DNA of 64,000 nucleotides from Flavobacteriales bacterium UBA5040 (GTDB taxonomy: Bacteria > Bacteroidota > Bacteroidia > Flavobacteriales > Weeksellaceae), in assembly GCA_002415135.1 (NCBI GenBank), contig DIBY01000018.1, positions 1 through 64,000 of the forward strand. The letters run 5' to 3'. Each line of letters opens with the position of its first letter. The first letter of the stretch is position 1. The notes under the pieces are model-generated. The model ran no database searches and was not told the DNA's origin. It saw nothing but the letters and a program-made list of their open reading frames with translations. A program made the position numbers and the translations under genes. Of this stretch, positions 16,990 to 25,135 are shown in pieces.

Positions 16990-17397
16990 CTAGCGGAAGT
17001 TGATGATGCGGTATTCACCATCGTTCTCAATGCTCATTTCATGATGTGGGAAATGCGCAAGTTCTTCTTCGTAAACTTCAGGCCACTCGATGATGCACAG
17101 AAAAGCGTTATCCAGGTATTCATGAATACCAATATCTTCAACTTCATTTGCAGATTTCATGCGGTATAGATCGAAATGAAAAACATTTCCTTTCGGCGTA
17201 TTGTATTCATTTACAATCGCGTAAGTAGGAGAGGAGACTTCATCTTGGCTGCCCAGGTTTTTCAACAGAAACTGGCTAAACGTTGTTTTTCCGGCACCGA
17301 GATTTCCTTTTAACAGAAGAATATTGTGTTGAAGGTGCGGAAGAATTTCGTTAATAACCGTCTGCCAATCGTCTAATTTATTAATTTTGAATTCCAT
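16990..17397 (-). CDS. tsaE: tRNA threonylcarbamoyladenosine synthesis ATPase TsaE
   Basis: TsaE is the ATPase that, with TsaB, TsaC and TsaD, makes t6A at position 37 of ANN-decoding tRNAs. The 135-residue product has the Walker A motif GNLGAGKTT near residues 32-40, the SSPTYAIVNEY segment and HFDLYR. The length is usual. Only 2 bases separate it from the upstream asparaginase gene, so translation is probably coupled. Confidence 0.93.
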   Translation of the reverse strand: MEFKINKLDDWQTVINEILPHLQHNILLLKGNLGAGKTTFSQFLLKNLGSQDEVSSPTYAIVNEYNTPKGNVFHFDLYRMKSANEVEDIGIHEYLDNAFLCIIEWPEVYEEELAHFPHHEMSIENDGEYRIINFR

Positions 17398-17399
17398 TT

Positions 17400-18404
17400 C
17401 TATTTATAAATTTCAATCATAATTTCGCCATCTTCGGTAATCGCTCCACGATACATTCCGGCAGTATTGAAAGGCATTGCTATATTTCCATCCTTATCTA
17501 AAGCGATCAAGCCACCATCACCGCCCATTTTTTCAATCTCATCGATGGTTTCCTGCGCAGCAGTTCTAACGTCTTTATTCTGATATTCCATTTTTGCTGC
17601 AATCGTTCTTGCCGCTGTAGCGCGGATAAAATATTCTCCCCAACCTGTGGCGGAAATTCCGACTTGAGAATCAGCATAAGTTCCGGCCCCAATAATTGGA
17701 GCATCTCCAATTCTACCGTATTTTTTATTGGTCATTCCTCCCGTGGAAGTTCCGGCCGTAATGTTTCCGTTTTTATCTAAAGCAACTGCACCAACGGTCC
17801 CGAATTTTTGGTCGATCTCGTAAGATTCTGGTAGCGTATTTTGGGAGACTTTTTTATTTGTCTTCGACTGCTCTTTTTGCTTCAGTTTTTGCAAACCTTC
17901 CCAACGGTCTTTGGTCCAGAAATACTTTGGATCAACAATTTCTAAGTTTTGTTCTTTTGCAAACTGTTCTGCGCCAACTCCTGACAGCATTACATGTTCT
18001 GATTTTTGCATGACCGCAATCGCAGTTTTAATTGGATTTTTAATGGTATGAACTCCAGCAATTGCTCCCGCTGATTTGTCTTTTCCGTACATAATGGAAG
18101 CATCGAGTTCGTTTGTTCCATCAGCAGTGAAAACGGCTCCTTTGCCCGCATTGAATAAAGGCGAATCTTCCATGATCATAATGGAAGCGGCAACGGCATC
18201 GATGGACGTATTTCCTTTCTGAATTTCTGCATATCCAGCTTTTAGGGCTTCTGTCAATTTTGCTTTGTATGCGTTTTCTTTTTCGGTCGTCATGTTGGAT
18301 TTCAGAATCGTTCCGGCACCGCCGTGGATCACAAGAACGTATTTTTTTTGAGCCGACATCATCAGTGAAAAAGTAACGATGGAAGCGAGTAGGAGTTTTT
18401 TCAT
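17400..18404 (-). CDS. Isoaspartyl peptidase / L-asparaginase, secreted
   Basis: This is an Ntn-hydrolase of the plant-type asparaginase family (PF01112). It removes beta-aspartyl residues or deamidates asparagine. The 334-residue precursor has a signal peptide (about 1-19, ending MMSAQ). Autocleavage is expected before Thr203 in FGTVGAVAL, the catalytic N-terminal threonine of the beta chain. GGMTNKKYGRIGD and GAGTYAD follow as in the family. It starts the transcript that includes tsaE. Periplasmic location fits scavenging of amino acids from damaged peptides. Confidence 0.92.
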   Translation of the reverse strand: MKKLLLASIVTFSLMMSAQKKYVLVIHGGAGTILKSNMTTEKENAYKAKLTEALKAGYAEIQKGNTSIDAVAASIMIMEDSPLFNAGKGAVFTADGTNELDASIMYGKDKSAGAIAGVHTIKNPIKTAIAVMQKSEHVMLSGVGAEQFAKEQNLEIVDPKYFWTKDRWEGLQKLKQKEQSKTNKKVSQNTLPESYEIDQKFGTVGAVALDKNGNITAGTSTGGMTNKKYGRIGDAPIIGAGTYADSQVGISATGWGEYFIRATAARTIAAKMEYQNKDVRTAAQETIDEIEKMGGDGGLIALDKDGNIAMPFNTAGMYRGAITEDGEIMIEIYK

Positions 18405-18424
18405 TTGTAAAAGAAATTGTTGGT

Positions 18425-18432
18425 CAAATTTA
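18425..18432 (-). promoter_or_regulatory. Probable -7 element of the asparaginase-tsaE transcript
   Basis: TAAATTTG on the minus strand lies 20 bases upstream of the asparaginase ATG. The -33 element is not clear. Confidence 0.4.
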
Positions 18433-18640
18433 TTGAATTTTTTTTAGCATAACATTAATATCGTATCGTAAAATCAAGAAAATGAATTCGCCTTTTGTGC
18501 GCAGATTTGACTATGTCGAAGTTGCTTTTCAGGAATTTACTGAGATAGATGCCTTAATAAAAATTGTATTATTATCAGTTCTGAAATTTACAACTTTCAT
18601 TTCATGGCTCTTCCTACTTTTTACTTGGCTCTTCCCCTGC

Positions 18641-18786
18641 GTAAGGGATCGCAATGAAAAGCCCGGAAGGAGGCGCGATCCGCCTCGGCGGAGAGCGTCG
18701 ACTGAGGACTTGTAATGTAGAGCCCGACCCGAGCTGCTGGAAAACTGTGCAGTTTGTTGGTAAGTTTTGGCGAGGGATACGCCCGA
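18641..18786 (+). repeat. Dispersed GC-rich repeat, family D
   Basis: The stretch from GTAAGGGATCGCAATG to AGCCCGACCCGAGC is much richer in G+C than its surroundings. It has an internal hairpin, GAGGCG (18670-18675) with CGCCTC (18681-18686). The ends resemble elements of the type 'GGGATnGnAA...TAGCCCGACCC' that I know from Flavobacteria genomes. It lies directly upstream of dnaG and contains no credible gene. Confidence 0.6.
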
Positions 18787-18827
18787 ATCTATAAGGAAAT
18801 GAAAAACATATTTCCTATTTTTACCGA

Positions 18828-20753
18828 ATGATTTCTAAGCAAACAATCGATCAAATATTTTCTGCCGTTCGGGTCGAGGAAATCGTTGGTGAATATGTAC
18901 AACTCAAACGGGCGGGCTCTAATTTTAAGGGTTTAAGTCCGTTTCACGATGAGAAATCACCCAGTTTTGTCGTTTCTCCAAGCAAGCAGATTTGGAAAGA
19001 TTTCTCTTCTGGAAAAGGGGGAACAGCCATTTCATTTTTAATGGAAATTGAAAATTTCACTTATCCAGAAGCACTTCGACATGCTGCACAGAAGTACGGA
19101 ATTGAAATAGAAGAAGATAAACGGGAGTTTACTGAGGAGCAAAAGCAAGCGCAAACCGACAAAGAATTGCTCTATAAAATACATGAGATTGCGAATGATT
19201 ATTTTCAGGAGCAAATGTTTGAAACTGAAGAGGGAAGGACCATTGCTTATTCTTATTTTAAAGAACGTGAACTTCGGGACGATATTATTAAAAAATTCCA
19301 TTTGGGATATTCGCCGGAACAGCGAAACGCCTTTACCGAATTTGCTTTAAATAAAGGATATTCCAAAGAAATTCTGGAAAAATCAGGGCTTTCTATTTTC
19401 CCTGAAAATGCACCGAATGGAATCGACCGTTTTCGGGAAAGGGTTCTATTTCCGATTCATAGTTTCTCGGGCCGAGTTTTAGGTTTTGGCGCCAGAATTC
19501 TGAAGAACAATATTAAAACGGCGAAATATCTGAATTCTCCGGAAACAGAAATTTATCATAAATCCAGTGTTCTTTATGGTTTAAGTCAAGGAAAGCAAGC
19601 CATTTCTAAAGCAAACCTTTGTCTCTTAGTGGAAGGTTATATGGATGTAATCGCGCTGCATCAGAGTGGTATTGAAAATGTGGTTGCGAGTTCTGGAACA
19701 GCATTAACAGTTGATCAAATTAAACTGATCAAGCGTTTGACGGAAAATGTAACCATTCTTTTTGATGGTGATCCGGCCGGAATTAAAGCGAGTTTTAGAA
19801 GCATCGATTTATTGCTCGCCGAAGAAATGAATATTCGTATTCTGCTTTTCCCTGATGGCGACGATCCTGATTCGTTCTCCAGAAAACATCCACAGCAATA
19901 TGTAGAGGATTTTATTAAAAATCAGGCAAAAGACTTCATCGATTTCAAGGCTGAAATTTTATTGAAAGAAGCTGGTGATGATCCGATTAAAAAAGCAGAA
20001 GCAATTCGCGACATTATCAAGTCGGTCGCATTTGTAAAGAATGCTCTGAAGCAGGAAGTTTACCTAAAAGAAGTCGCGAATAAATTTGGAATTTCAGAAC
20101 AATCTCTTTTTAATGAACTGAATGTTCAAAAGCAGATTCAAACCAAACAATTTTCGCCGCAATACAGGCAGGAACCGCAAGAAAGACCAAAGATGGAAGT
20201 TGTTCCAGCCGATCTTCCGAAGGTTAATCCGCTTATCATTTTAGAAGAGAAGTTGGTGGAACTCATGTTGAAATATGGAGACTTAATTGTGGAGCGTACT
20301 GACGATGAAAACAAGCAGTACCAAACTACGGTTATTGAAGAGATCATCGGCCATTTAGATGAAGATCAATATGAGGTTCAATCGTCTTTAAATCAAAGTA
20401 TTATCAATGAAATTAAAGAAGGGATTTCAGAAAAGAGCCTGCGTTCTGGTAATTTTTTTCTAACCTTAATGGATGCGGATATTACTCAGAAAGTTGCTAA
20501 TGTTCTGCTCGATCCTTATGAATTAAGCAATTGGGAAAAGCATCAGATTTTCTTTAGTAAGGAGGAAGATGTTGTTCCTAAAATTGTTCAGGATGTTATT
20601 TTTAGACATAAACGAGAATACGTAATGAAATTGATGGGAGAACTGAAATTAAAATTGTCGGAATCTGAAAATAACGACGAGCTTTATAAAACAATGATGA
20701 ACCTGACTCAATTAAAAAAAGATATCGACCAGAAATTGTTTAGGGTTTTATGA
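18828..20753 (+). CDS. dnaG: DNA primase DnaG with a cysteine-less zinc-finger region
   Basis: DnaG makes RNA primers for replication and works with the DnaB helicase. The 641-residue product has the N-terminal CHC2-type region, the catalytic core and the TOPRIM domain (LLVEGYMDVIALH, ILFDGDPAG), then a helicase-binding C-terminal part. The zinc-binding positions are altered: where family members have CPFH and CFGCG, this protein has SPFH (Ser37, His40) and DFSSG (Asp58, Ser61). At most one zinc ligand (His40) therefore remains. The surrounding fold sequence (GLSPFHDEKSPSF) is otherwise intact. I recall similar loss in other Bacteroidota, so it is probably a lineage trait rather than damage. 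Confidence 0.93.
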   Translation: MISKQTIDQIFSAVRVEEIVGEYVQLKRAGSNFKGLSPFHDEKSPSFVVSPSKQIWKDFSSGKGGTAISFLMEIENFTYPEALRHAAQKYGIEIEEDKREFTEEQKQAQTDKELLYKIHEIANDYFQEQMFETEEGRTIAYSYFKERELRDDIIKKFHLGYSPEQRNAFTEFALNKGYSKEILEKSGLSIFPENAPNGIDRFRERVLFPIHSFSGRVLGFGARILKNNIKTAKYLNSPETEIYHKSSVLYGLSQGKQAISKANLCLLVEGYMDVIALHQSGIENVVASSGTALTVDQIKLIKRLTENVTILFDGDPAGIKASFRSIDLLLAEEMNIRILLFPDGDDPDSFSRKHPQQYVEDFIKNQAKDFIDFKAEILLKEAGDDPIKKAEAIRDIIKSVAFVKNALKQEVYLKEVANKFGISEQSLFNELNVQKQIQTKQFSPQYRQEPQERPKMEVVPADLPKVNPLIILEEKLVELMLKYGDLIVERTDDENKQYQTTVIEEIIGHLDEDQYEVQSSLNQSIINEIKEGISEKSLRSGNFFLTLMDADITQKVANVLLDPYELSNWEKHQIFFSKEEDVVPKIVQDVIFRHKREYVMKLMGELKLKLSESENNDELYKTMMNLTQLKKDIDQKLFRVL

Positions 20754-20786
20754 TGGTTGGACCAATGGAATTCAGGAAAAATTTTC

Positions 20787-20794
20787 TAAATTTG
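20787..20794 (+). promoter_or_regulatory. Probable -7 element of the toxin-antitoxin pair
   Basis: TAAATTTG matches the consensus 15 bases before the antitoxin ATG. The nearest upstream TTG (20757-20759) is too far away for a full promoter. Confidence 0.35.
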
Positions 20795-20808
20795 ATTAAA
20801 CTTTAAAA

Positions 20809-21024
20809 ATGGATATTTCTGTAAACTTACCATTCGAGCAACTTTTAGTAATGATCAATCAATTAAATGCTAAAGAAAAACAGACGATTGCGAAATTGTT
20901 ATTAGAAGAAACTGAGCTTTCGGAAGAGCAATGGAAAGAGGCCTTTAGACGAAAGAAAGATTTCGAAAATGGTAAAATTTCTACTGAGAGCTGGAATAGT
21001 TTGAAAAAGCGAATTTTAAATTGA
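20809..21024 (+). CDS. Antitoxin of a ParE-type module
   Basis: The 71-residue acidic, mostly helical protein (NAKEKQTIAKLLLEE, LSEEQWKEAFRRKKDFENG) has the size and position of an addiction-module antitoxin. Its stop codon overlaps the TTG start of the following toxin gene (TTGA), so the two are translationally coupled. It has no clear DNA-binding motif that I can name. The identification rests mainly on its partner. Confidence 0.75.
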   Translation: MDISVNLPFEQLLVMINQLNAKEKQTIAKLLLEETELSEEQWKEAFRRKKDFENGKISTESWNSLKKRILN

Positions 21025-21317
21025 GTTACGAAATTATTTTTTTACAACCTGCTGCAGAAGAATTAGAGGCGGCAGTTAGTTGGTATGAAGATAAAAGAAG
21101 TGGATTAGGATTTGATTTTATTGAAGAAGTTGAAGAATATTTGAATTTGATTCAAGACAATCCATATCTTTTTGAAGAATATAAAAATAGATCGAATTTG
21201 CACAAAGTTGCCTTAATCCGATTTCCATCCTCAATAATTTACTGGATTGCAGAACAGGAAAAAATCGTTTATATTGATGCTGTTTTCCATTCTAAAAGAA
21301 ATCCGAAATTTAAGTGA
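21021..21317 (+). CDS. ParE/RelE-superfamily toxin
   Basis: The 98-residue product matches the ParE branch of the ParE/RelE superfamily. Features are an N-terminal strand (YEIIFLQPAAEELEAAVSWYEDKR), the LGFDFIEEVEEYLNLI helix, DNPYLFEEY and a C-terminal YIDAVFHSKRNP strand. ParE toxins poison DNA gyrase, while RelE members cleave mRNA; the pattern here favours ParE. It starts with TTG, overlapping the antitoxin stop by 4 bases. A type II toxin-antitoxin module in the cytoplasm is the natural reading. Confidence 0.88.
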   Translation: MSYEIIFLQPAAEELEAAVSWYEDKRSGLGFDFIEEVEEYLNLIQDNPYLFEEYKNRSNLHKVALIRFPSSIIYWIAEQEKIVYIDAVFHSKRNPKFK

Positions 21318-21388
21318 CAGAATGGCTAAATTCACGAAAAGGTATAAACTTTGAGCAAATTTAAATAAGAATAATACAAAAATATAAA

Positions 21389-22075
21389 ATGGATATTAAA
21401 AAAGATTTCAGAGATTTCTCTGTAAAACATTTAGGAAATAGCGGATTGGCAACGGATCAATATATGGGAATGTATGGCCCGACCAATCTTACGCCTTATA
21501 TCATGGAAGAGAGAAGATTAAACGTTACTCAAATGGATGTTTTTTCGCGTTTGATGATGGATCGAATTATTTTCTTGGGAACAGGAATCGATGATCAGGT
21601 AGCTAATATTATTACGGCTCAGTTGCTTTTCTTAGAAAGTTCTGATTCGTCGAAAGACATCCAAATTTACATTAACTCTCCAGGTGGAAGCGTTTATGCA
21701 GGATTGGGTATTTATGACACGATGCAAATTATTAAGCCAGATGTTGCGACAATCTGTACAGGTATTGCTGCTTCAATGGGAGCTGTTCTTTTGGTCGCTG
21801 GTGAGAAAGGAAAACGTTCAGCTTTGAAACATTCAAGAGTGATGATTCACCAACCAAGCGGTGGTGCACAAGGTGTGGCTTCTGACATGGAAATCAACTT
21901 GCGTGAAATGTTGAAATTGAAAAAGGAATTATACGATATCATTTCTGAACATTCTGGACAAACTTACGAATGGGTAGAAAAAGCGTCTGATAGAGATTAT
22001 TGGATGACCTCTTCGGAAGCGAAAGATTTCGGAATGGTTGATGAAGTTCTCGCCAGAAAAGTAGAAAAGAAATAA
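21389..22075 (+). CDS. clpP: ATP-dependent Clp protease proteolytic subunit
   Basis: ClpP is the serine protease ring that degrades unfolded or tagged proteins with ClpX or ClpA-type ATPases. The 228-residue product has catalytic Ser129 in AASMGA and His154 in MIHQPSGG, and the acid is expected in the later NLREMLKLKKELYD region. It has the usual length plus a short N-terminal extension. No clpX follows. It is closed by the strong palindromic terminator at 22094-22129. Confidence 0.95.
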   Translation: MDIKKDFRDFSVKHLGNSGLATDQYMGMYGPTNLTPYIMEERRLNVTQMDVFSRLMMDRIIFLGTGIDDQVANIITAQLLFLESSDSSKDIQIYINSPGGSVYAGLGIYDTMQIIKPDVATICTGIAASMGAVLLVAGEKGKRSALKHSRVMIHQPSGGAQGVASDMEINLREMLKLKKELYDIISEHSGQTYEWVEKASDRDYWMTSSEAKDFGMVDEVLARKVEKK

Positions 22076-22093
22076 TTTTCTTTCATGCTAAAA

Positions 22094-22132
22094 ATAAAAA
22101 TGCGTTTCAGAAATGAAACGCATTTTTATTTG
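22094..22132 (+). terminator. Strong terminator of clpP
   Basis: A perfect 16-bp stem (22094-22109 with 22114-22129) closes a GAAA tetraloop, with T residues on the 3' side. The A-rich 5' side makes it usable in both directions. Confidence 0.85.
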
Positions 22133-22160
22133 TATAAGATCAGTTGATCAGATATAAGTA

Positions 22161-22200
22161 AAAGTCCCTCTCTTTTGGAAAGGGATTTAGGGTGAGGATC
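22161..22200. repeat. Dispersed palindromic repeat between clpP and tpiA
   Basis: GTCCCTCTCTTTTGG followed by AAAGGGATTTAGGGTGAGG forms an imperfect hairpin (TCCCT with AGGGA). The same sequence type recurs in many Bacteroidota genomes, as I remember it. It lies between two convergent genes. Confidence 0.5.
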
Positions 22201-22962
22201 TTAGTTATTAAATCCCTCAATAATTTTAGAAAAATCATCTACTTTCAAAGCAGCACCGCCGATTAAACCACCGTCGATATCTGGTTGAGAAAATATTTCT
22301 TTCGCGTTATCTGGTTTTACAGAACCCCCGTATAAAATTGAAATTTCGTCAGCGACTTCTTTTCCATATTTGTCAGCAATTAAACTTCTGATATGGGCGT
22401 GAATTTCCTGTGCCTGTTCCGGAGAAGCAGTTTCGCCTGTTCCGATCGCCCAAACAGGTTCATAAGCAATTACCACTTTTTTAATTTCTTCTGCACTTAA
22501 AGTGAAAAGAGCAACTTCGGTTTGGTTTTTTACCACTTCGAAATGTTTGCCTGATTTTCTTTGCTCTAAAGTTTCACCATTACAGTAAATTGGCGTTAAA
22601 CCTTTGTCCAAGGCTAATTTCACTTTTAAATTACAGTGAGCATCAGTTTCACCGTGGTATTGTCTTCTCTCACTATGACCAATCAAAGTTCCCATTGCGT
22701 GAATGGATTCCAGCATATCAGCTGAAATTTCTCCGGTATAAGCGCCACTTTCATATTCGCTCATGTCTTGGGAGAAAACGCCGATTTCATTGTTTGAAAA
22801 AACATCTTTGGCCATCATTAAATACATTGCTGGCGGTGCAATCCAAACTTCACAATTGGTACTGTTGTTCTTTTTATAGTCCAATAATTGAAACATTAGT
22901 TGTTGTGCTTCAATTACATTTTTATTCATTTTCCAGTTTCCTGCAACGATATTCTTTCTCAT
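22201..22962 (-). CDS. tpiA: Triosephosphate isomerase
   Basis: TpiA interconverts dihydroxyacetone phosphate and glyceraldehyde 3-phosphate. From the ATG at 22962 the product is 253 residues. It has NIVAGNWKMNK at the N-terminus (Lys of the active site), catalytic His in IGHSERR and catalytic Glu in AYEPVWAIGTG, and ends with the phosphate-binding GGSVKPDN and GLIGGAAL loops. A TTG two codons upstream is possible but unnecessary. It is the last gene of a four-gene minus-strand operon. Confidence 0.95.
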   Translation of the reverse strand: MRKNIVAGNWKMNKNVIEAQQLMFQLLDYKKNNSTNCEVWIAPPAMYLMMAKDVFSNNEIGVFSQDMSEYESGAYTGEISADMLESIHAMGTLIGHSERRQYHGETDAHCNLKVKLALDKGLTPIYCNGETLEQRKSGKHFEVVKNQTEVALFTLSAEEIKKVVIAYEPVWAIGTGETASPEQAQEIHAHIRSLIADKYGKEVADEISILYGGSVKPDNAKEIFSQPDIDGGLIGGAALKVDDFSKIIEGFNN

Positions 22963-22972
22963 TTTCAAAGAT

Positions 22973-23335
22973 TTAATTAAGTTTCCAAATAGTTTTTAAA
23001 AGCGTGTAGAATAGATGTTCTCGCTCTGATACTTCTTCATCTGCTTTGATCAAAGTCTTCGCAAACTGTACGAAAGATTTTCTTTCTTCTGGCGTTGAAT
23101 CATCTAAAAAACAGTGGGCGTGAAATTCGAAATGATCTTTCCATTCTTCAGCTTGTAAAACAGCAATTGCGTCAAGCTCATTGTCTAAATTAATTTTGAA
23201 GGGAAATTCGTCCGCAAGATATTGTTGAATAAGCATTCCTTCTGCGGGCGCAAATTCGCCATCAACTGCGGAAAGGATCATCAGTAGGTGATAACCTGCA
23301 ATTGATTTATTAGATTTGTGTTGATTTTGATTCAT
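22973..23335 (-). CDS. TerB-like helical protein
   Basis: The 120-residue, all-helical cytoplasmic protein has the pattern of the TerB-like superfamily (HLLMILSAVDGEFAPAEGMLIQQYL, TLIKADEEVSEREHLFYTLL), with acidic residues in paired helices. The tellurite-resistance name is historical and no such role is implied. It lies between the BT_3928-type gene (6 bases away) and tpiA (10 bases), clearly inside the same operon. Confidence 0.7.
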   Translation of the reverse strand: MNQNQHKSNKSIAGYHLLMILSAVDGEFAPAEGMLIQQYLADEFPFKINLDNELDAIAVLQAEEWKDHFEFHAHCFLDDSTPEERKSFVQFAKTLIKADEEVSEREHLFYTLLKTIWKLN

Positions 23336-23341
23336 TATCTT

Positions 23342-24436
23342 TTATTTTTTTTGTTTAATATAATCTTCCGCCGAGCGTTTATCTACGATTTTTCCTTTTT
23401 CTAAAGTCAGCACGAAAGGGTTACTTCTGGCAATTGTTTTAATCGCCGTTCCATCCATTACTGCATTATTAATAGTCTTAAAAGTTTTGGGATCTGTAGA
23501 AACTCCTAAAATTAAAGCATCTTTTTGCTGACTTAACTTGGCTTCTGCTTGCGCTAAAACATTGATGTTGGCATTTTTTGGATCGTATGCGAAAATCAAT
23601 ACAGCTTTTGGAGCTTTCAGAATTTCATCGGTCAAATCGACCCCATCCGTAGTTTCTGGTTTGAACTTAGAAATCTCTGACTCGTAGCCTTGCTTAATTA
23701 ATTTTGAGGTCGTTTTTCCTTCCTCGATCGTCCAGGGTGAACCTTCTTCCCAATACTTTTTATCGTTTACATAATCGTCCTGATTCACTTCTAAAACTTC
23801 TCCTGTCTTTTCATTTTTAAGAGAGTAATAAGTTTTAAATACAGATGGATCTTTATCGATATTTTGCTTCTCGACGTTTAAGTCTGTGCCAATTTTATAA
23901 TCTCTAAAGTCTATTACCGGTTCATGAGTAATTCCCCAGTTAATCACGAAAATCATAGTCATAAAAGCAAAAGCAGAAAAATATTTCTTGAAATTGGTTT
24001 TATCTTCTGGCTCATTAAATTCATTTCGGTAAAGAAAATAAACAATCAGTAGTCCGATTAATAAAACAATGTCTTTCCAGAAGCTTTGCCAAGGTTCCAT
24101 TTTTAAAGCGTCACCGAAACAACCGCAATCGGTTACCACATTAAAGTAGGCCGAATAAAAAGTTAGGAAGGCAAAAAATATACATAACGCAATGAGCATC
24201 GACAATGTAAATTTCAGCTGAGTTTTAATGAGTAAGAAAAATCCGAAAACCATCTCAAAGACGACCACGATTACTGCCAATATCAGTGCTTGTTTTTCTA
24301 AGAATGGAATATTAAAAACGGAAGGTGAAAAGTATTCCTCTAATTTAAAAGAGAATCCAACTGGATCAACGCCTTTTACAAAACCAGAAATGATGAAAAT
24401 GAGCGCAAGAATAATTCGGAGTATATTTTTCAACAT
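23342..24436 (-). CDS. BT_3928 family DoxX-like membrane protein
   Basis: The 364-residue product has an N-terminal four-helix DoxX/MauE-type membrane domain (residues 1 to about 150). It includes IISGFVKGVDPVGFSFKLEEY, a motif shared by DoxX-like proteins, and VVTDCGCFGDALKM, a CxC motif of MauE type. One more helix at about 153-170 is followed by an extracytoplasmic thioredoxin-like region (LIFAYDPKNANINVLAQAEAKL). Such proteins are linked to redox or disulfide chemistry at the membrane by analogy. The operon with DUF1599 and tpiA is conserved in Bacteroidota, from memory. Confidence 0.8.
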   Translation of the reverse strand: MLKNILRIILALIFIISGFVKGVDPVGFSFKLEEYFSPSVFNIPFLEKQALILAVIVVVFEMVFGFFLLIKTQLKFTLSMLIALCIFFAFLTFYSAYFNVVTDCGCFGDALKMEPWQSFWKDIVLLIGLLIVYFLYRNEFNEPEDKTNFKKYFSAFAFMTMIFVINWGITHEPVIDFRDYKIGTDLNVEKQNIDKDPSVFKTYYSLKNEKTGEVLEVNQDDYVNDKKYWEEGSPWTIEEGKTTSKLIKQGYESEISKFKPETTDGVDLTDEILKAPKAVLIFAYDPKNANINVLAQAEAKLSQQKDALILGVSTDPKTFKTINNAVMDGTAIKTIARSNPFVLTLEKGKIVDKRSAEDYIKQKK

Positions 24437-24442
24437 TTTGTA

Positions 24443-25009
24443 TTAAATTATAGTAGGTTTAAAAACTTCTTTTTCTTCAGAAAACTTAATCAGACAGAAG
24501 ACTGCATAATTAAGCATATCAAAATAATTGGCGTCAACACCTTCTGAAACTAAAGTTGCACCGGCGTTATCTTCGATTTGTTTTGTTCTCAAAACTTTCT
24601 GATAAATCAAATCGGTGATGGAAGAAATTCGCATTTCACGCCAAGCTTCACCATAATCGTGATTTTTCCGAAGCATTAGCTCTTTTGCTTCAAAAGCAAA
24701 TCGGTCATACATCTCCAAAATTTCATTCCGATCCTGTTTAAAATCATCTGCAAAACCTTTCTCTAACTGGATCAAACCAATAATAGAGTAGTTTACAATT
24801 GCGATGAAATTTTCCTCTTCAGACTCGCCAACTTTAGAAACTCCCGTTGTTTGAAAATTTCTTAAGCTTTTAACTTTAATGAAAATTTGGTCGGTCAAAG
24901 AAGAAGTACGTAAAACGCGGAAAGAAGCGCCGTAATCCGACAGTTTATTACTGAATAATTCACGGCAGACCTGAATAACTTCGTCGAACTGTTTTGATGT
25001 TTTTTGCAT
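24443..25009 (-). CDS. DUF1599 domain protein with internal duplication
   Basis: The 188-residue cytoplasmic product contains two related halves. Residues 1-90 have LSDYGASFRVLRTSSLTDQIFIKVKSLR and residues 100-188 have NHDYGEAWREMRISSITDLIYQKVLR. Each half therefore repeats a (S/H)DYG...(R)...SSxTDxIxxKVxxxR pattern. The DUF1599 function is unknown to me, although the fold may resemble nucleotide-binding helical domains. It is the first gene of the tpiA operon and is divergent from folP. Confidence 0.82.
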   Translation of the reverse strand: MQKTSKQFDEVIQVCRELFSNKLSDYGASFRVLRTSSLTDQIFIKVKSLRNFQTTGVSKVGESEEENFIAIVNYSIIGLIQLEKGFADDFKQDRNEILEMYDRFAFEAKELMLRKNHDYGEAWREMRISSITDLIYQKVLRTKQIEDNAGATLVSEGVDANYFDMLNYAVFCLIKFSEEKEVFKPTII

Positions 25010-25026
25010 AAGATTTCTAAACTTTT

Positions 25027-25034
25027 CAAAGATA
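25027..25034 (-). promoter_or_regulatory. Probable -7 element of the DUF1599-tpiA operon
   Basis: TATCTTTG on the minus strand lies 17 bases upstream of the first gene of the operon. The -33 element is not clear. Confidence 0.4.
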
Positions 25035-25078
25035 AGAATTTCGTTTGAGAGTTATCGGCTGATAGTTGGTAGAAATTG

Positions 25079-25086
25079 TATTTTTG
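25079..25086 (+). promoter_or_regulatory. Probable -7 element of folP
   Basis: TATTTTTG matches TANNTTTG. Transcription would start near 25093, which favours the ATG at 25136 over the earlier ATG at 25091. Confidence 0.45.
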
Positions 25087-25135
25087 TCGAATGAAGGCCA
25101 ATATTTCCAACTCACGATCGAATCCGTTTTCAACC

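Larger units (their letters stand above)
18405..18827. other. Intergenic region with a GC-rich repeat
   Basis: The left half is ordinary AT-rich spacer. The right half (from about 18641) is a GC-rich dispersed element described separately. A 77-codon open frame at 18482-18715 runs into the repeat and is not accepted as a gene. Confidence 0.5.

Noticed and set aside
18482..18715. A 77-codon open frame upstream of dnaG
   Set aside because: Its C-terminal half lies in the GC-rich repeat and reads as low-complexity Arg/Pro. No family likeness was seen.
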